A program made the translations under genes and the position numbers. Below the pieces are notes generated by a model that saw only the letters and a list, made by a program, of their open reading frames with translations, ran no database searches and was not told the DNA's origin. From an uncultured Muribaculaceae bacterium (GTDB taxonomy: Bacteria > Bacteroidota > Bacteroidia > Bacteroidales > Muribaculaceae), in contig CAJULY010000008.1 of assembly GCA_910587185.1 (NCBI GenBank), forward strand, positions 59,455-123,454: a stretch of DNA of 64,000 nucleotides, read 5' to 3'. This document shows positions 34,060 to 43,862 of this stretch, piece by piece (position 1 is the stretch's first letter; each line of letters starts with the position of its first letter).

Positions 34060-35322
34060 TCAGATTTTTTTCAATTCCAGATTTTGCGGTATTATACACT
34101 CTTTTTCGGGCACTTTCAGCCCCGCGCCCTTTCCGCAAATGAAGCCGAGCAGACACATCACGATCATTCCTGACGGCTGCGTAAAAGTGTTGCCGCTCGT
34201 ACATTCGATCATTATGTGAAGGATCAGAAGAATCCCTATGGCGACCTCGTAACGCGACATGACGCCTTCGATCCGTATCATTCTGCGCAAAAAAGAATAG
34301 GCATACACCCAAAAGGCCATGAACAGGAACAGACCGGCCACACCGAACTGAGCCAGCGACGGGAAAAAAGCGTCGCAAATAAAAAATCCCGTGTCTTCTG
34401 AAAGACCATGCACATGGTCTATGCCATACTCCGCATAAAGACCAGAGTAATTCTGCTTGGATGCGAACGACGCGAACGATGCAAGTCCTGAACCGAACGG
34501 AAACTGACCCGCAAAAATGAGAGCGGATGTGGCGTAAAGAACCGGCCGGGCGAACGATTCAGCTACAGAGCGGTCAAATTTTCCGGTTCCTCCGCTGATA
34601 TAGTAATAGTCGAATTTCGACCATGAGACCGCAATCACCGCTATGACAACCGCCATCACCGCCATACTTTTCCCCAAGCTCATCGAACGCAACATTCCGG
34701 GACGATAAGCCAGCAGGAAGAAAAGCGAAAGCACATAGATTGCGTAATATTTCGATCGGGTCGAGCCGAGGCCTACGGTGAGCATGACCAGAGCCACGGC
34801 CATGTCTCTGCGTGAGATGCTTCCGTCATCTTTCACAGAACAATACAGGTAAAGCATACTGCACGTGAACAGCGTAAGGCCTATATATGTGACATGCCCG
34901 ACAGCCGCAGCCACTATTGTTTCCCCACATGCGAGCAAAAGAGTGACAACGACCGAATCCACTATACATATCGCCTTTATGACCTGCTTTTCAGCCGATG
35001 TCACAGAGGGCCGTATGGCAAAAATGACAGCAAATGGAATATATGGTTTTATTTCTATAATCCAATCGACAAGGACATAACGCGGCGTGTTGTAGTTTTT
35101 GAATGCCAGAGTGTAAATAGCGTAAAACGTCATCACGCCGATTATCGCGAAAAGCAACCGGTAACGCCGCCAGTTGCGGTTGACAATGCAGTCAAGAGAG
35201 GCAACGCAGAGAAACAGCATGGAACACAGCTCGTCGTTGAACTTCACGTAATTATAGCTCGGAACCAACAGAATCAGCCCCAATATCATGATCCATACGC
35301 AAAGTCTGTCGGCGCGCAACAT
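34060..35322 (-). CDS. O-antigen/EPS polymerase (Wzy-like)
   Basis: 420-aa membrane protein with about ten to twelve helices and a large periplasmic loop (about 235-320) carrying the partial motif PFGSGLASFASF, typical of Wzy/WaaL family proteins. It lies between Wza- and Wzc-like genes with 1-bp gaps on both sides, which supports polymerase rather than ligase. Confidence 0.8.
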   Translation of the reverse strand: MLRADRLCVWIMILGLILLVPSYNYVKFNDELCSMLFLCVASLDCIVNRNWRRYRLLFAIIGVMTFYAIYTLAFKNYNTPRYVLVDWIIEIKPYIPFAVIFAIRPSVTSAEKQVIKAICIVDSVVVTLLLACGETIVAAAVGHVTYIGLTLFTCSMLYLYCSVKDDGSISRRDMAVALVMLTVGLGSTRSKYYAIYVLSLFFLLAYRPGMLRSMSLGKSMAVMAVVIAVIAVSWSKFDYYYISGGTGKFDRSVAESFARPVLYATSALIFAGQFPFGSGLASFASFASKQNYSGLYAEYGIDHVHGLSEDTGFFICDAFFPSLAQFGVAGLFLFMAFWVYAYSFLRRMIRIEGVMSRYEVAIGILLILHIMIECTSGNTFTQPSGMIVMCLLGFICGKGAGLKVPEKECIIPQNLELKKI

Positions 35323-35323
35323 A

Positions 35324-36133
35324 TCACTTCACGGCGAGAGCCATTATCAGGGATATCACCGCCGAACTCATTCCTACAACAGTCGAGATTACAGAGAGCT
35401 TATAGGCATTATTCTGGCTATACTTGGAGTTCTCCTCCTTGATTTCGTTGGGCGACACGAGAACCACGTCATTGTTTTTCAGCCAGAAATAGGGATATTG
35501 GGTAATTTTGGAATCATGAAGATTGATACGGTGATATTCTATCCGGTCCGCCGATGTCTGACGCAGGACAAGAATATTGTCGCGCAGAGCATAGTCCGTC
35601 AGATCTCCCGCCTGAGCAAGAGCATCGAGGACACTGAACCGGTCGGCTGTAGTGACTACCGTCTGAGGCGACTTTACCTCCCCCATCACCACGATCCTGT
35701 AGCCTGTCATAGTCACGTTGACCAACGGGTCTTTCACGTACTTCCCTAACTCTTTGACAAGATAGGATTTCAGCTCGTAAGTAGTCATGCCGGCGACATG
35801 AATTTTCCCCAGACGCGGAAATTCTATGTTGCCGTCCTTATCCACCTTATAAAGCTGCTGCTGGGGATTGACACTGAGCTGAGTAGAGCCTTCCGAAGCC
35901 GGATTGACATTCGGGAGGTTGAATTCGGCAGTAGCATCCGGCACCTCCGATGTTACCGTTATCATCAGGCTGTTTTCAGGCTCTATGGTGTTCGTATGCG
36001 GCACCGTCGCGAGAACACCGCTTTCGCTACCTTTCAGGTCCTGAAAATAAGTCAAATCCTTCTTCACTGTCCTACATGAGGACAACATTGACAATATAGC
36101 AGAAAAAAATATGATAATATAAAGTTTATTCAT
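35324..36133 (-). CDS. Polysaccharide export lipoprotein (Wza/BexD family)
   Basis: 269-aa outer-membrane exporter component. Lipobox LSSC (Cys20), an export domain (about 50-130), a SLBB-type ligand-binding region ('YRIVVMGEVKSPQTV', about 140-185) and a C-terminal hydrophobic helix (about 245-268) that could cross a membrane. It partners the Wzc-like and Wzy-like proteins encoded next to it. Confidence 0.88.
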   Translation of the reverse strand: MNKLYIIIFFSAILSMLSSCRTVKKDLTYFQDLKGSESGVLATVPHTNTIEPENSLMITVTSEVPDATAEFNLPNVNPASEGSTQLSVNPQQQLYKVDKDGNIEFPRLGKIHVAGMTTYELKSYLVKELGKYVKDPLVNVTMTGYRIVVMGEVKSPQTVVTTADRFSVLDALAQAGDLTDYALRDNILVLRQTSADRIEYHRINLHDSKITQYPYFWLKNNDVVLVSPNEIKEENSKYSQNNAYKLSVISTVVGMSSAVISLIMALAVK

Positions 36134-36243
36134 AAAGAAATGCGCATACTATTTATCTATAACGACACATTTCCCCATTTATTATATGCCCCCTGTACAA
36201 CTTGGCAGACAGCATTGTCTTTCCATATTTATCGGCCGCTTCC

Positions 36244-37245
36244 TCAGCTTAAACCAATCCTTGCCTTCAACGATTTAAGAGCCGGAAAAACCGAGTGAAT
36301 CCTACACCTTATCATGAGATAAAGAATTTTCTGCTTCAATGGAAACAATTCCGATTTCAGAATAAGCCCGTTTATTTCAGGATAGGTCGAAAGCCACTTT
36401 TTTCTCATTCCGGGCTTGTTCAAGCATGGATTCAATATCTGTTTCGCCATGTATTTCCGCATTATGATCCCATCCCTGCACTCGCTTTCCTTTCCCCGGT
36501 TTTTCAAAATGACGCAAAGCAATTCGATATTCTTCAGATATGTCTCATATCTTTCCATCACCTTATGTTCAGAAGTGTTATGGGTTGTAGAATTACTATT
36601 ATGCCGATAGTGATAAAGCCTCTCGTTTATCACCCTGACAGAATTTGCAAGCCACATTACCTGCACACAAACAATCAGGTCCTCGATCATGCTCCCGACG
36701 GGCAATATCAAATTGTTCTTCCTTAACAGATCAGCCTTTATTACTCTATAACATAAACTCCCTGACACTCTGCCGGAAACAATATCCTTCAGCAAAGCTT
36801 CCCTGCTGAGGCTGATTTTCTCCTCGGCAGGACAAGAATAAAACTTATATTCATGCACGTAATCGAACACTATGACATCCGATTCCTCTCTCATCAACTC
36901 ACCGTAAAGAATCTCACAGGCATCAAGTTCCAGCCAGTCATCGGCATCACAAAACATGACATAGCGCCCTTTTGACTTCTCAAAACCTTCTTTTCTGGCT
37001 TCGGCCACTCCAAGGTTGTTTTTATGTGAGATTATATGGATCCTGCTTTTGCAATCATTGTTCTGTTTTTCAACCACGCCACTCAACCGTTCCAAACTTG
37101 AATCGGTTGACGCATCGTTCACGAATATCCACTCGACCCTGTCGCGCAATGTCTGATTGAACAACGAGTCAGCGCATTGTTCTATATACGGTTCGGCATT
37201 ATAGAAAGGAACTATTATCGAAAATACCGGAAACTCCTTCATCAT
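36244..37245 (-). CDS. Glycosyltransferase family 2
   Basis: 333-aa GT-A enzyme with FSIIVPFYNAEPYIEQCADSL at the N-terminus and the metal site FCDADDWLE (about 93-101). Two adjacent ATGs give nearly the same start. A+T-rich. It follows the flippase by 2 bp. Confidence 0.87.
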   Translation of the reverse strand: MMKEFPVFSIIVPFYNAEPYIEQCADSLFNQTLRDRVEWIFVNDASTDSSLERLSGVVEKQNNDCKSRIHIISHKNNLGVAEARKEGFEKSKGRYVMFCDADDWLELDACEILYGELMREESDVIVFDYVHEYKFYSCPAEEKISLSREALLKDIVSGRVSGSLCYRVIKADLLRKNNLILPVGSMIEDLIVCVQVMWLANSVRVINERLYHYRHNSNSTTHNTSEHKVMERYETYLKNIELLCVILKNRGKESECRDGIIMRKYMAKQILNPCLNKPGMRKKWLSTYPEINGLILKSELFPLKQKILYLMIRCRIHSVFPALKSLKARIGLS

Positions 37246-37247
37246 GA

Positions 37248-38678
37248 TTATCTTTTTCGTTTTAACATGAAGCCTTCAAAAAAAGCATGACGGTTATTCT
37301 TCGGGATACAAAGATAAAAAACGATTGCCGTTACAATTATAAATATTACATCTACAACTGTTGATTCCTGCACGGCAAATAGAATTCCGGCGACACTAAG
37401 GACACATAACCCGACTATATTCCTTGGTGAAAACGAAACTCTCATATACTTACGTGTGTCAACGACCCTATAGACAAGCAGTACGACGTATGTCAGTATA
37501 TTCACCGCAATCAGGCCGAAAATGCCGAACAGAGGCACACAATAAAAATTCCCGGCAATATTCACAGTCATGGCAATCAGAACTCCGGGGATAATTCCTG
37601 ACGTGTTTTTCGAACATTGATAACCGATTTCAAAAAAAGAGCATAAGGCGAAACACATCATGAACACCGAATTGGCAAACAGGTATTGCGAGCTTGAATA
37701 ATACTCCTGACTTACAAGCCACGAATAATTGATGCGTAATGCGAAGGGGAAAACCGCCACAAAGAAACAGAGCAGATAAAAATAATTATTGAAAACCGCT
37801 GAGAAAAACCTGTTCCTTTCCGGTGAATTATATTGTTCTATGGCATTCTGCTGCCATGTCTGATAAAAAATAAACACCAGTACATAAAGGATTCCGGTAA
37901 ACTTGGCCAAAATGGCATATATCCCGTTTTCCTCCAGCCCGAGAAATTCCTTTATGAAGAAAACACCGTTATTGTTAAGAATCCACCACAGCACTGAAAG
38001 CGGAAGCAAAGGAAGGCTGTATTTTACAAGCTCCCTGCTCACCTCCTTACAGGTCCAGCGATTGATACTGAAATATTTTCTTACTATCCCGGCCTTGAAC
38101 TCCAGATAGACCAGCGTCAAGAACCTCGCCGAGATATTCGCTACAAATATTCCGGGCACACCCCATTCGAGAACCGCAACGGCAAATACGCTTAACAGTG
38201 CTATCAGAAGCGAATTGAAAATACCGGCCGCTACATAGACTTTTATAAGCCCCACTCCTCTTACAATCTGCAACCACGAATCTATGAAAGCCTGCGCGAT
38301 GCCGAACATAATCATATATCCGAGATATTTTATCTCCATGTATTGACCCAAAACCAATCCGATAAACAATATTATGGCGGAATTCAGAAATACGGTTCTT
38401 AAAATGAACGACACAATGGCCTGCTTCCGTTGCAATTCCCCGGCCTCCATAAGGAACCGGAAGCCCCCTTCATGAAGTTGCAGGGTTATTAACGGAATCA
38501 TCCCGAACGCCACGGTGAGACAGATATCATAGTAGCCGAATTCAGCGGGGTCCGTGATGAAAAATGTGTAGAACGGCACCAACATAAACGTGATCAGCTT
38601 TGACCCTATGTTGCCTATGGCGTAAAGAGCCAGATCGTTGACGAACTTATGTCCTCTCGAAATGCCGGATGCACCCAT
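37248..38678 (-). CDS. Polysaccharide flippase (Wzx-like, MATE/MOP superfamily)
   Basis: 476 aa with about twelve to fourteen helices starting 'NDLALYAIGNIGSKLITFMLVPFYT', the typical opening of Wzx/RfbX flippases. It exports the lipid-linked repeat unit. It is the first gene of the EPS run; I see no consensus promoter in the ~170 bp upstream shared with the divergent glycosyltransferase. Confidence 0.85.
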   Translation of the reverse strand: MGASGISRGHKFVNDLALYAIGNIGSKLITFMLVPFYTFFITDPAEFGYYDICLTVAFGMIPLITLQLHEGGFRFLMEAGELQRKQAIVSFILRTVFLNSAIILFIGLVLGQYMEIKYLGYMIMFGIAQAFIDSWLQIVRGVGLIKVYVAAGIFNSLLIALLSVFAVAVLEWGVPGIFVANISARFLTLVYLEFKAGIVRKYFSINRWTCKEVSRELVKYSLPLLPLSVLWWILNNNGVFFIKEFLGLEENGIYAILAKFTGILYVLVFIFYQTWQQNAIEQYNSPERNRFFSAVFNNYFYLLCFFVAVFPFALRINYSWLVSQEYYSSSQYLFANSVFMMCFALCSFFEIGYQCSKNTSGIIPGVLIAMTVNIAGNFYCVPLFGIFGLIAVNILTYVVLLVYRVVDTRKYMRVSFSPRNIVGLCVLSVAGILFAVQESTVVDVIFIIVTAIVFYLCIPKNNRHAFFEGFMLKRKR

Positions 38679-38849
38679 TGTTTTTTTCGATCAGTGTGGA
38701 TTGGTGATACATGGATTACTATTAACGCCGGAAACATGCGGATTATTGCATTTCGTCGTTGCCGGAAGTTTCGGCTTTAGTTATTGACATTTAACGGTTA
38801 TTTTGTCGCAGATGGATGATATTGGGAAGAAAATTTGTAATTTTGCGTA

Positions 38850-40043
38850 ATGAATATAATTTACGAAAGATTTTACAGTCTGGATATTCCACTGACTGTC
38901 TGGTATATTTTAGGCGCCATGGTGATCTGCATGGCGATCGCTGGCGCTCTCCTGTGGCCGAGGCTCAGGCGTGTGCGCCGGCAGGTCTCGGAAGATGACG
39001 AGGCGCCCGTGCCCGACGAGGGTTACCCTTCGGTTTCGGTCATCGTATATAGTCAGGCCTCAGGGAGCAACCTGCGCACTCTTCTTCCCCAGATATTGCA
39101 GCAGGATTATCCTGCCCCGTTCGAAGTGATAGTCGTCAACGACGAGACGGATGACAACACTGAAAACATCGTCTCGGAGCTCGAGCTATATTACCCCAAT
39201 CTCTACATGACGTTCGCCCCCGAACGATCCCGTTCGCTCAGTCGCCGCAAGCTCAGCCTGACGCTCGGCATAAAGGCGGCCCGTTACGAAACGCTGCTTT
39301 TCACCGATGGAAGCTGCCGTCTTGCTTCTCCCTCCTGGATGCGTCGCATGATGCGCCACATTGCCGCCGGTTCCGAAATAGTTCTCGGTTACGCCGAACT
39401 GCGGGGCGACGACAACGCCGGATGCCTCTCCCGCGCAATGAGTTTCGACCGGTTGTGGGAATCTTCCCGCTGGATTTCGAGCGCTATATGCGGCCGGCCT
39501 ATCCGAGGCACGGCATGTAACCTTGCCTACATGCGGAATCTGTTTTTTGAGCGCAAGGGATTTTCCCAGACTCTCCATCTGAAATATGGCGATGATGACA
39601 TTTTCATAAACGAGATAGCCTCAGGAAGCAACACTGCCCTTGAACTCAGCGATGAGGCAAGAGTGGTTTTCGTTGACAATTCTCCGGAAAAAGTCGCCGA
39701 TATCGAGCGCCTTCGCCGTGATTTCACCGCTGCCTCCCTACCGCGACGCTCCTATCTGTCAATGGCATTCTCATCATTTCTGTGGTGGGCATGGGCAATC
39801 TGCGGCATAACAGCCTCGGTTTTAGGATATCCCTCTCTGATTCCGGCTGCCATAGCTTTTGTCCTGGCCCTCTCGTTCTCCCTGATAAGCATGACACAGT
39901 GGAAACACACAGCCATCGCTTTAGGATCGCGGCCACTGTTCTGGACCATACCCTGGCTGTCATGGGGCCGTCCTTTACGCACTCTTTTCTATCGCATACG
40001 CGGACGCCGCGTGCGTCGCGACAACCTCACGCATCTCATCTGA
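38850..40043 (+). CDS. Membrane glycosyltransferase family 2
   Basis: 397-aa GT2 with an N-terminal membrane helix (about 15-36), a GT-A domain (about 60-290; VSVIVYSQAS, VVNDETDDN, LLFTDGSCR, YGDDDIFINE) and three or so C-terminal helices. This topology is that of synthase-like GT2 enzymes. A TAATTTTG box at 38838-38845 ends only 5 bp before the ATG, which would give a nearly leaderless mRNA. It diverges from the EPS run and may decorate the same polymer. Confidence 0.82.
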   Translation: MNIIYERFYSLDIPLTVWYILGAMVICMAIAGALLWPRLRRVRRQVSEDDEAPVPDEGYPSVSVIVYSQASGSNLRTLLPQILQQDYPAPFEVIVVNDETDDNTENIVSELELYYPNLYMTFAPERSRSLSRRKLSLTLGIKAARYETLLFTDGSCRLASPSWMRRMMRHIAAGSEIVLGYAELRGDDNAGCLSRAMSFDRLWESSRWISSAICGRPIRGTACNLAYMRNLFFERKGFSQTLHLKYGDDDIFINEIASGSNTALELSDEARVVFVDNSPEKVADIERLRRDFTAASLPRRSYLSMAFSSFLWWAWAICGITASVLGYPSLIPAAIAFVLALSFSLISMTQWKHTAIALGSRPLFWTIPWLSWGRPLRTLFYRIRGRRVRRDNLTHLI

Positions 40044-40057
40044 GACGGGTCATCCTC

Positions 40058-41038
40058 TCAGGCCGCACGTATGAGCATAACCGTATAGGCGACGTAGCAG
40101 CAAACCATTATCACGCCTTCGGCACGGGTGATCGTGCGGCGTGAGAAAAACCATCCGAACACCCAGAAAAGAACGCATGATCCTACAAGCGTAAGCAGAT
40201 CGAAATTGCCTATTCCTCCCATTGGCAACGGACTTATTGTCGCGGCCGCGCCGAGCACAAGGAATATATTGAATATATTCGACCCTATAACATTGCCGAG
40301 CGCCATGTCGGTTCGCCCTTTGACCGCCGCGACGAGTGAAGCGGCCAGTTCCGGCAGAGATGTGCCGGCGGCTACTATCGTGAGTCCTATGACCGCATCG
40401 CTGACGCCAAGCGACTTTGCTATCGCCGACGCTCCCTTTACAAAAATGTCCCCGCCATATACCAGAGCGCACAGACCACCCGCGACATAGACTAAAGCAC
40501 GCCACAACGGCATCCGTTTTCGCTCTGCCACATCCGCTGCCGACGGATCCACCGACGGATCAGGCGCCGATTTGGCCTGCGCGAAAGTGTAACGCATGAA
40601 TATCGCGAAAAACAACAGCAGGACAATCCCGTCAACACGGTCGATTACCGACTCCTCCGCTCCGTCAAGCAGAGGGCCATTGGCCATGACGAGAAGGACC
40701 ACTGAAGAAAGGACAACAAGAGGGATGTCTGCCGTCAGAATACTTTTCCTGATGACTACAGGGGTGACCGCAGCGGTCACTCCGACAATCACGAGGGTAT
40801 TGAAAATATTGGAACCCACCACATTGCCTATGGCAAGACCGGCTGAACCGTTGATTGCGGAAATCATCGATATTGCCAGTTCGGGGGCGGAAGTGCCGAA
40901 TGCCACTACTGTCAGACCGACTACAAGATCCGACACACCCATGCGACGGGCGAGATCAGACGCTCCGTCTGTCAGACAATTCGCCCCGGCGAGAATCAAG
41001 CCGAGACCTCCTAAAAGCAACAATACACTTACTACCAT
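40058..41038 (-). CDS. Calcium/sodium antiporter (CaCA family, YrbG-like)
   Basis: Inner-membrane cation/Ca2+ exchanger with about ten helices in two inverted halves. Each half carries the alpha repeat: VAFGTSAPELAISM and VAAGTSLPELAASL, each followed by GNVVGSNIFNT / GNVIGSNIFNI. The Met at 41038 directly before the first helix is chosen over one 21 codons upstream. Confidence 0.9.
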   Translation of the reverse strand: MVVSVLLLLGGLGLILAGANCLTDGASDLARRMGVSDLVVGLTVVAFGTSAPELAISMISAINGSAGLAIGNVVGSNIFNTLVIVGVTAAVTPVVIRKSILTADIPLVVLSSVVLLVMANGPLLDGAEESVIDRVDGIVLLLFFAIFMRYTFAQAKSAPDPSVDPSAADVAERKRMPLWRALVYVAGGLCALVYGGDIFVKGASAIAKSLGVSDAVIGLTIVAAGTSLPELAASLVAAVKGRTDMALGNVIGSNIFNIFLVLGAAATISPLPMGGIGNFDLLTLVGSCVLFWVFGWFFSRRTITRAEGVIMVCCYVAYTVMLIRAA

Positions 41039-41089
41039 ATCTTCCGGCGGTTTTGAGAGATTTAAATATATTTCAAAGTTTCGAACATA

Positions 41090-41117
41090 CAAAAATAACA
41101 ATTTAGAGTTATATTTG
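41090..41117. promoter_or_regulatory. Divergent -7 boxes between the antiporter and the dehydratase
   Basis: Minus strand TATTTTTG (41090-41097) faces the antiporter; plus strand TATATTTG (41110-41117) faces the dehydratase, whose ATG is 30 bp on. Both are exact TAnnTTTG matches; -33 elements are unclear. Confidence 0.45.
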
Positions 41118-41146
41118 CAGTCTTAAACCTTCAAAACAAGAAAAAA

Positions 41147-42130
41147 ATGGGCAAAACAAAAGTACTGGTTACTGGAGCCGACGGATTCATAGGCTCACAC
41201 CTGACTGAAGCGCTTCTCTCGGCCGGCTACCAAGTCAGAGCTCTGAGTTACTATAACTCCTTCAATGACTGGGGTTGGCTTGAAGGAATCAATAATCCTG
41301 ATCTGGAAGTTGTCAGCGGCGATGTTCGCGACCCCGACTTTTGCCGCCACATCACCCGTGGATGTTCCCTGGTGTTTCACCTCGCGGCTCTGATTGCCAT
41401 CCCCTACAGCTATGTGGCGCCCGACAGTTATGTCGATACGAATATCCGCGGGACCCTCAACATGCTTCAGGCCGCCCGCGACTGCAACGTCGAGCGTATA
41501 GTGGTCACCTCCACCAGCGAAGTCTATGGGACAGCGCTATATGTGCCTATCGACGAGAACCATCCCCGTCAGCCCCAGTCGCCGTATTCAGCCACGAAAA
41601 TAGGAGCCGACGCTCTGGCAAAGAGTTTCTACAACGCTTTCGAGCTCCCTGTTGTCATCGCTCGGCCGTTCAACGCCTACGGACCGCGCCAGAGCGCACG
41701 CGCCATAATTCCGACCATCATTACCCAGATTGCGGCCGGACATCGCGAGATCAAAGTGGGTGATCTGACGCCTACACGCGACTTCAACTTTGTCACCGAC
41801 ACTGCCGCCGGATTCATAGCCCTTGCGACAGCCCCGGGAATCGAAGGCCGCGAGATAAACATTGCCACCGGACGAGAGGTGACCATGGAGGAAACACTTC
41901 ACACCATTGCACGCCTTATGGGCGCTGATATCAAGTGGATCACGGATCCCGAGCGCATTCGTCCGTCGAAAAGCGAAGTCCGGCGCCTGCTCGGCGACAA
42001 CAAGCTCATCACTTCGCTGACTGACTGGCGTCCCCGTGTATCGCTCGAGGAAGGGCTCAGTAAAACTATCGACTGGTTCGTGAAACCGGAGAATCTCGCA
42101 CGTTACAAAATCGACATTTATAACCAGTAG
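41147..42130 (+). CDS. NAD-dependent 4,6-dehydratase/epimerase (LegB-like SDR)
   Basis: 327-aa extended SDR. Rossmann glycine motif VTGADGFIGSH (about 8-18), the TSTSEVYG active-site strand, catalytic YSATK (about 147-151) and RPFNAYGPRQSARAIIPT. The latter matches LegB-type UDP-GlcNAc 4,6-dehydratases. Downstream NeuD- and NeuB-like genes support a role in nonulosonic acid synthesis. A GDP- or UDP-hexose epimerase is the alternative. Confidence 0.82.
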   Translation: MGKTKVLVTGADGFIGSHLTEALLSAGYQVRALSYYNSFNDWGWLEGINNPDLEVVSGDVRDPDFCRHITRGCSLVFHLAALIAIPYSYVAPDSYVDTNIRGTLNMLQAARDCNVERIVVTSTSEVYGTALYVPIDENHPRQPQSPYSATKIGADALAKSFYNAFELPVVIARPFNAYGPRQSARAIIPTIITQIAAGHREIKVGDLTPTRDFNFVTDTAAGFIALATAPGIEGREINIATGREVTMEETLHTIARLMGADIKWITDPERIRPSKSEVRRLLGDNKLITSLTDWRPRVSLEEGLSKTIDWFVKPENLARYKIDIYNQ

Positions 42131-42135
42131 TGTCG

Positions 42136-42777
42136 ATGGCAAAGAAAAAGAAACTGATTATAATAGGAGCCGGCGGTCATGCCCGTTCTGTGATAGAGAA
42201 CGCCCCCGAAAACACATTTCTCGGATATGTCGCTCCTGAACCCGCCACGATTGCGTTCGGCCTTCCCTACGAGGGCGATGACGGTTACATCATCGCGAAT
42301 TTCAACCCCGATGAATTCGGCATTCACCTCGCCATCGGATTCAACGACGGATGCAGACTCTCGCTGCGCAGGTCTATAATCGAACGATACAAGGACTTCG
42401 AAGCCGTCACGATGATCTCTCCGTCGGCCATTGTGACGCCCAATTCCGTCATCGAAGGAGGATGTGCCATAATGAGCCGGGCGGTTGTCAATCGCTCTGT
42501 CCTGGGGCAGCACTGCGTAGTAAATACGGGAGCCGTCATAGAGCATGACTGTCACATCGGGACAAATGTCTTCATCGGTCCCGGAGCGATAATATGCGGA
42601 GAAGTGACCCTTGGCGACAATGTGTTCATTGGCGCGGGAGCCGTTATACGCAACGGCGTTTCGGTCTGCGCATCCGCATCGGTCGGGATGGGGGCCGTCG
42701 TGACTCATGACATAACGGAACCGGGAATCTACGTTGGCTCTCCGGCCCGGATAAAAGAAACGAAACATAATGGCTGA
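42136..42777 (+). CDS. NeuD/LegH-like sugar acyltransferase
   Basis: About 213-aa left-handed beta-helix acetyltransferase. The N-terminal nucleotide-sugar binding part has LIIIGAGGHARSVIE and the C-terminal hexapeptide repeats (about 95-205) carry the catalytic His in EHDCHIG. Family members N-acetylate the 4-amino sugar of legionaminic acid or O-acetylate sialic acid. An earlier GTG start at 42130 overlaps the preceding stop; the ATG is preferred. Confidence 0.85.
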   Translation: MAKKKKLIIIGAGGHARSVIENAPENTFLGYVAPEPATIAFGLPYEGDDGYIIANFNPDEFGIHLAIGFNDGCRLSLRRSIIERYKDFEAVTMISPSAIVTPNSVIEGGCAIMSRAVVNRSVLGQHCVVNTGAVIEHDCHIGTNVFIGPGAIICGEVTLGDNVFIGAGAVIRNGVSVCASASVGMGAVVTHDITEPGIYVGSPARIKETKHNG

Positions 42778-43783
42778 GAAAAAAAGCACTCTGATTATAG
42801 CCGAAGCAGGCGTGAATCATGGCGGAGACTATGAGACTGCTGTCAGAATGATCCATTCTGCAAAACAAGCCGGAGCCGATTACATAAAATTCCAGACATT
42901 CAAGGCCGAAAATCTCGTGTGCCGCAGTGCCTCCCGAGCCGAGTACCAGCGCCGTAACTGCGGAGGAGAGGAAAACCAGTTCGAAATGCTCAAGAGACTC
43001 GAGCTCGATTTTGATTCTTTTATATCGCTTAAAGAAGAGTGTGCCAGAGCAGGCATCGGATTCCTGTCGTCGCCGTTCGATCTTGAAAGCATAGATTTCC
43101 TTTCCAATCTCGTAATGGATTTCTGGAAAATACCTTCCGGGGAGATCACAAATCTGCCTTATCTGGAAAGAATCGCCTCTAAAGGAGGCCGTGTGATAAT
43201 GTCAACAGGCATGTGTTCGATAGATGAGGTCAAGGACGCGATCCACGTCCTGACCTGCAACGGAATTCCACGCAATGACATAGCCCTGCTCCACTGCAAC
43301 ACCCAGTACCCCACGCCCGTGGAAGATGTCAATCTGCGCGCCATGGAAACTCTCCGGAAACTCGGGTGCGGAATGACAGGCTTCAGTGACCACACCGTCG
43401 GCACGGCGATTCCGGTTGCTGCAGTAGCCCTCGGAGCCGAAATAATCGAAAAGCATTTCACGCTCGACAAAAACGCAGCCGGTCCAGACCACATCGCTTC
43501 CGCCGATCCTGCCGAACTGGCAGCGATGGTCAGGGCAATACGCGATGTAGAATCCGCCATTGGATCTCCGCTCAAACATGTGACCGAAAGCGAAAGCGGA
43601 AATGTGGCCGTTGCCAGAAAAAGCATCGTCGCATCGCGATTTATCGGTAAAGGCGAGACATTTTCGGAAGAGAACCTGGCAGTCAAACGTCCGGGCAACG
43701 GACTCTCTCCCATGCTGTGGCATCGTGTCATAGGGACAAAAGCCGTCAGAGATTTCAACAAAGATGACCTCATAACCGTTTGA
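42770..43783 (+). CDS. N-acetylneuraminate/legionaminate synthase (NeuB/LegI family)
   Basis: 337-aa synthase that condenses an N-acyl hexosamine with phosphoenolpyruvate. The TIM barrel shows IIAEAGVNHGGD (about 9-20), KFQTFKAE, SSPFD, KIPSGEITN and EKHFTLDKNAAGPDH, and the SAF antifreeze-like domain occupies about 275-337. It overlaps the acyltransferase gene by 8 bp. The LDKN...GPDH motif fits both sialate and legionaminate synthases. Confidence 0.88.
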   Translation: MAEKKSTLIIAEAGVNHGGDYETAVRMIHSAKQAGADYIKFQTFKAENLVCRSASRAEYQRRNCGGEENQFEMLKRLELDFDSFISLKEECARAGIGFLSSPFDLESIDFLSNLVMDFWKIPSGEITNLPYLERIASKGGRVIMSTGMCSIDEVKDAIHVLTCNGIPRNDIALLHCNTQYPTPVEDVNLRAMETLRKLGCGMTGFSDHTVGTAIPVAAVALGAEIIEKHFTLDKNAAGPDHIASADPAELAAMVRAIRDVESAIGSPLKHVTESESGNVAVARKSIVASRFIGKGETFSEENLAVKRPGNGLSPMLWHRVIGTKAVRDFNKDDLITV

Positions 43784-43839
43784 CCTTAGAAAAACCGTTC
43801 GAGCCTCAACAGCTCCCCGCTGCAAAACCGGGAATTCAA

Positions 43840-43859
43840 AAATAAGTTTAAATCAGTCC
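43840..43859 (+). repeat. Solitary end of the 194-bp element next to rpoN
   Basis: AAATAAGTTTAAATCAGTCC matches the right end of the repeat element except for one base. It ends 3 bp before the rpoN ATG. No matching left end is found about 194 bp upstream, where the synthase gene lies. Confidence 0.55.
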
Positions 43860-43862
43860 AAT

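Noticed and set aside
38679..38849. Sigma-54 type -24/-12 promoter ahead of the EPS genes
   Set aside because: A GG and GC pair exists on the minus strand but with 12 bp between them instead of 10, so the match fails.
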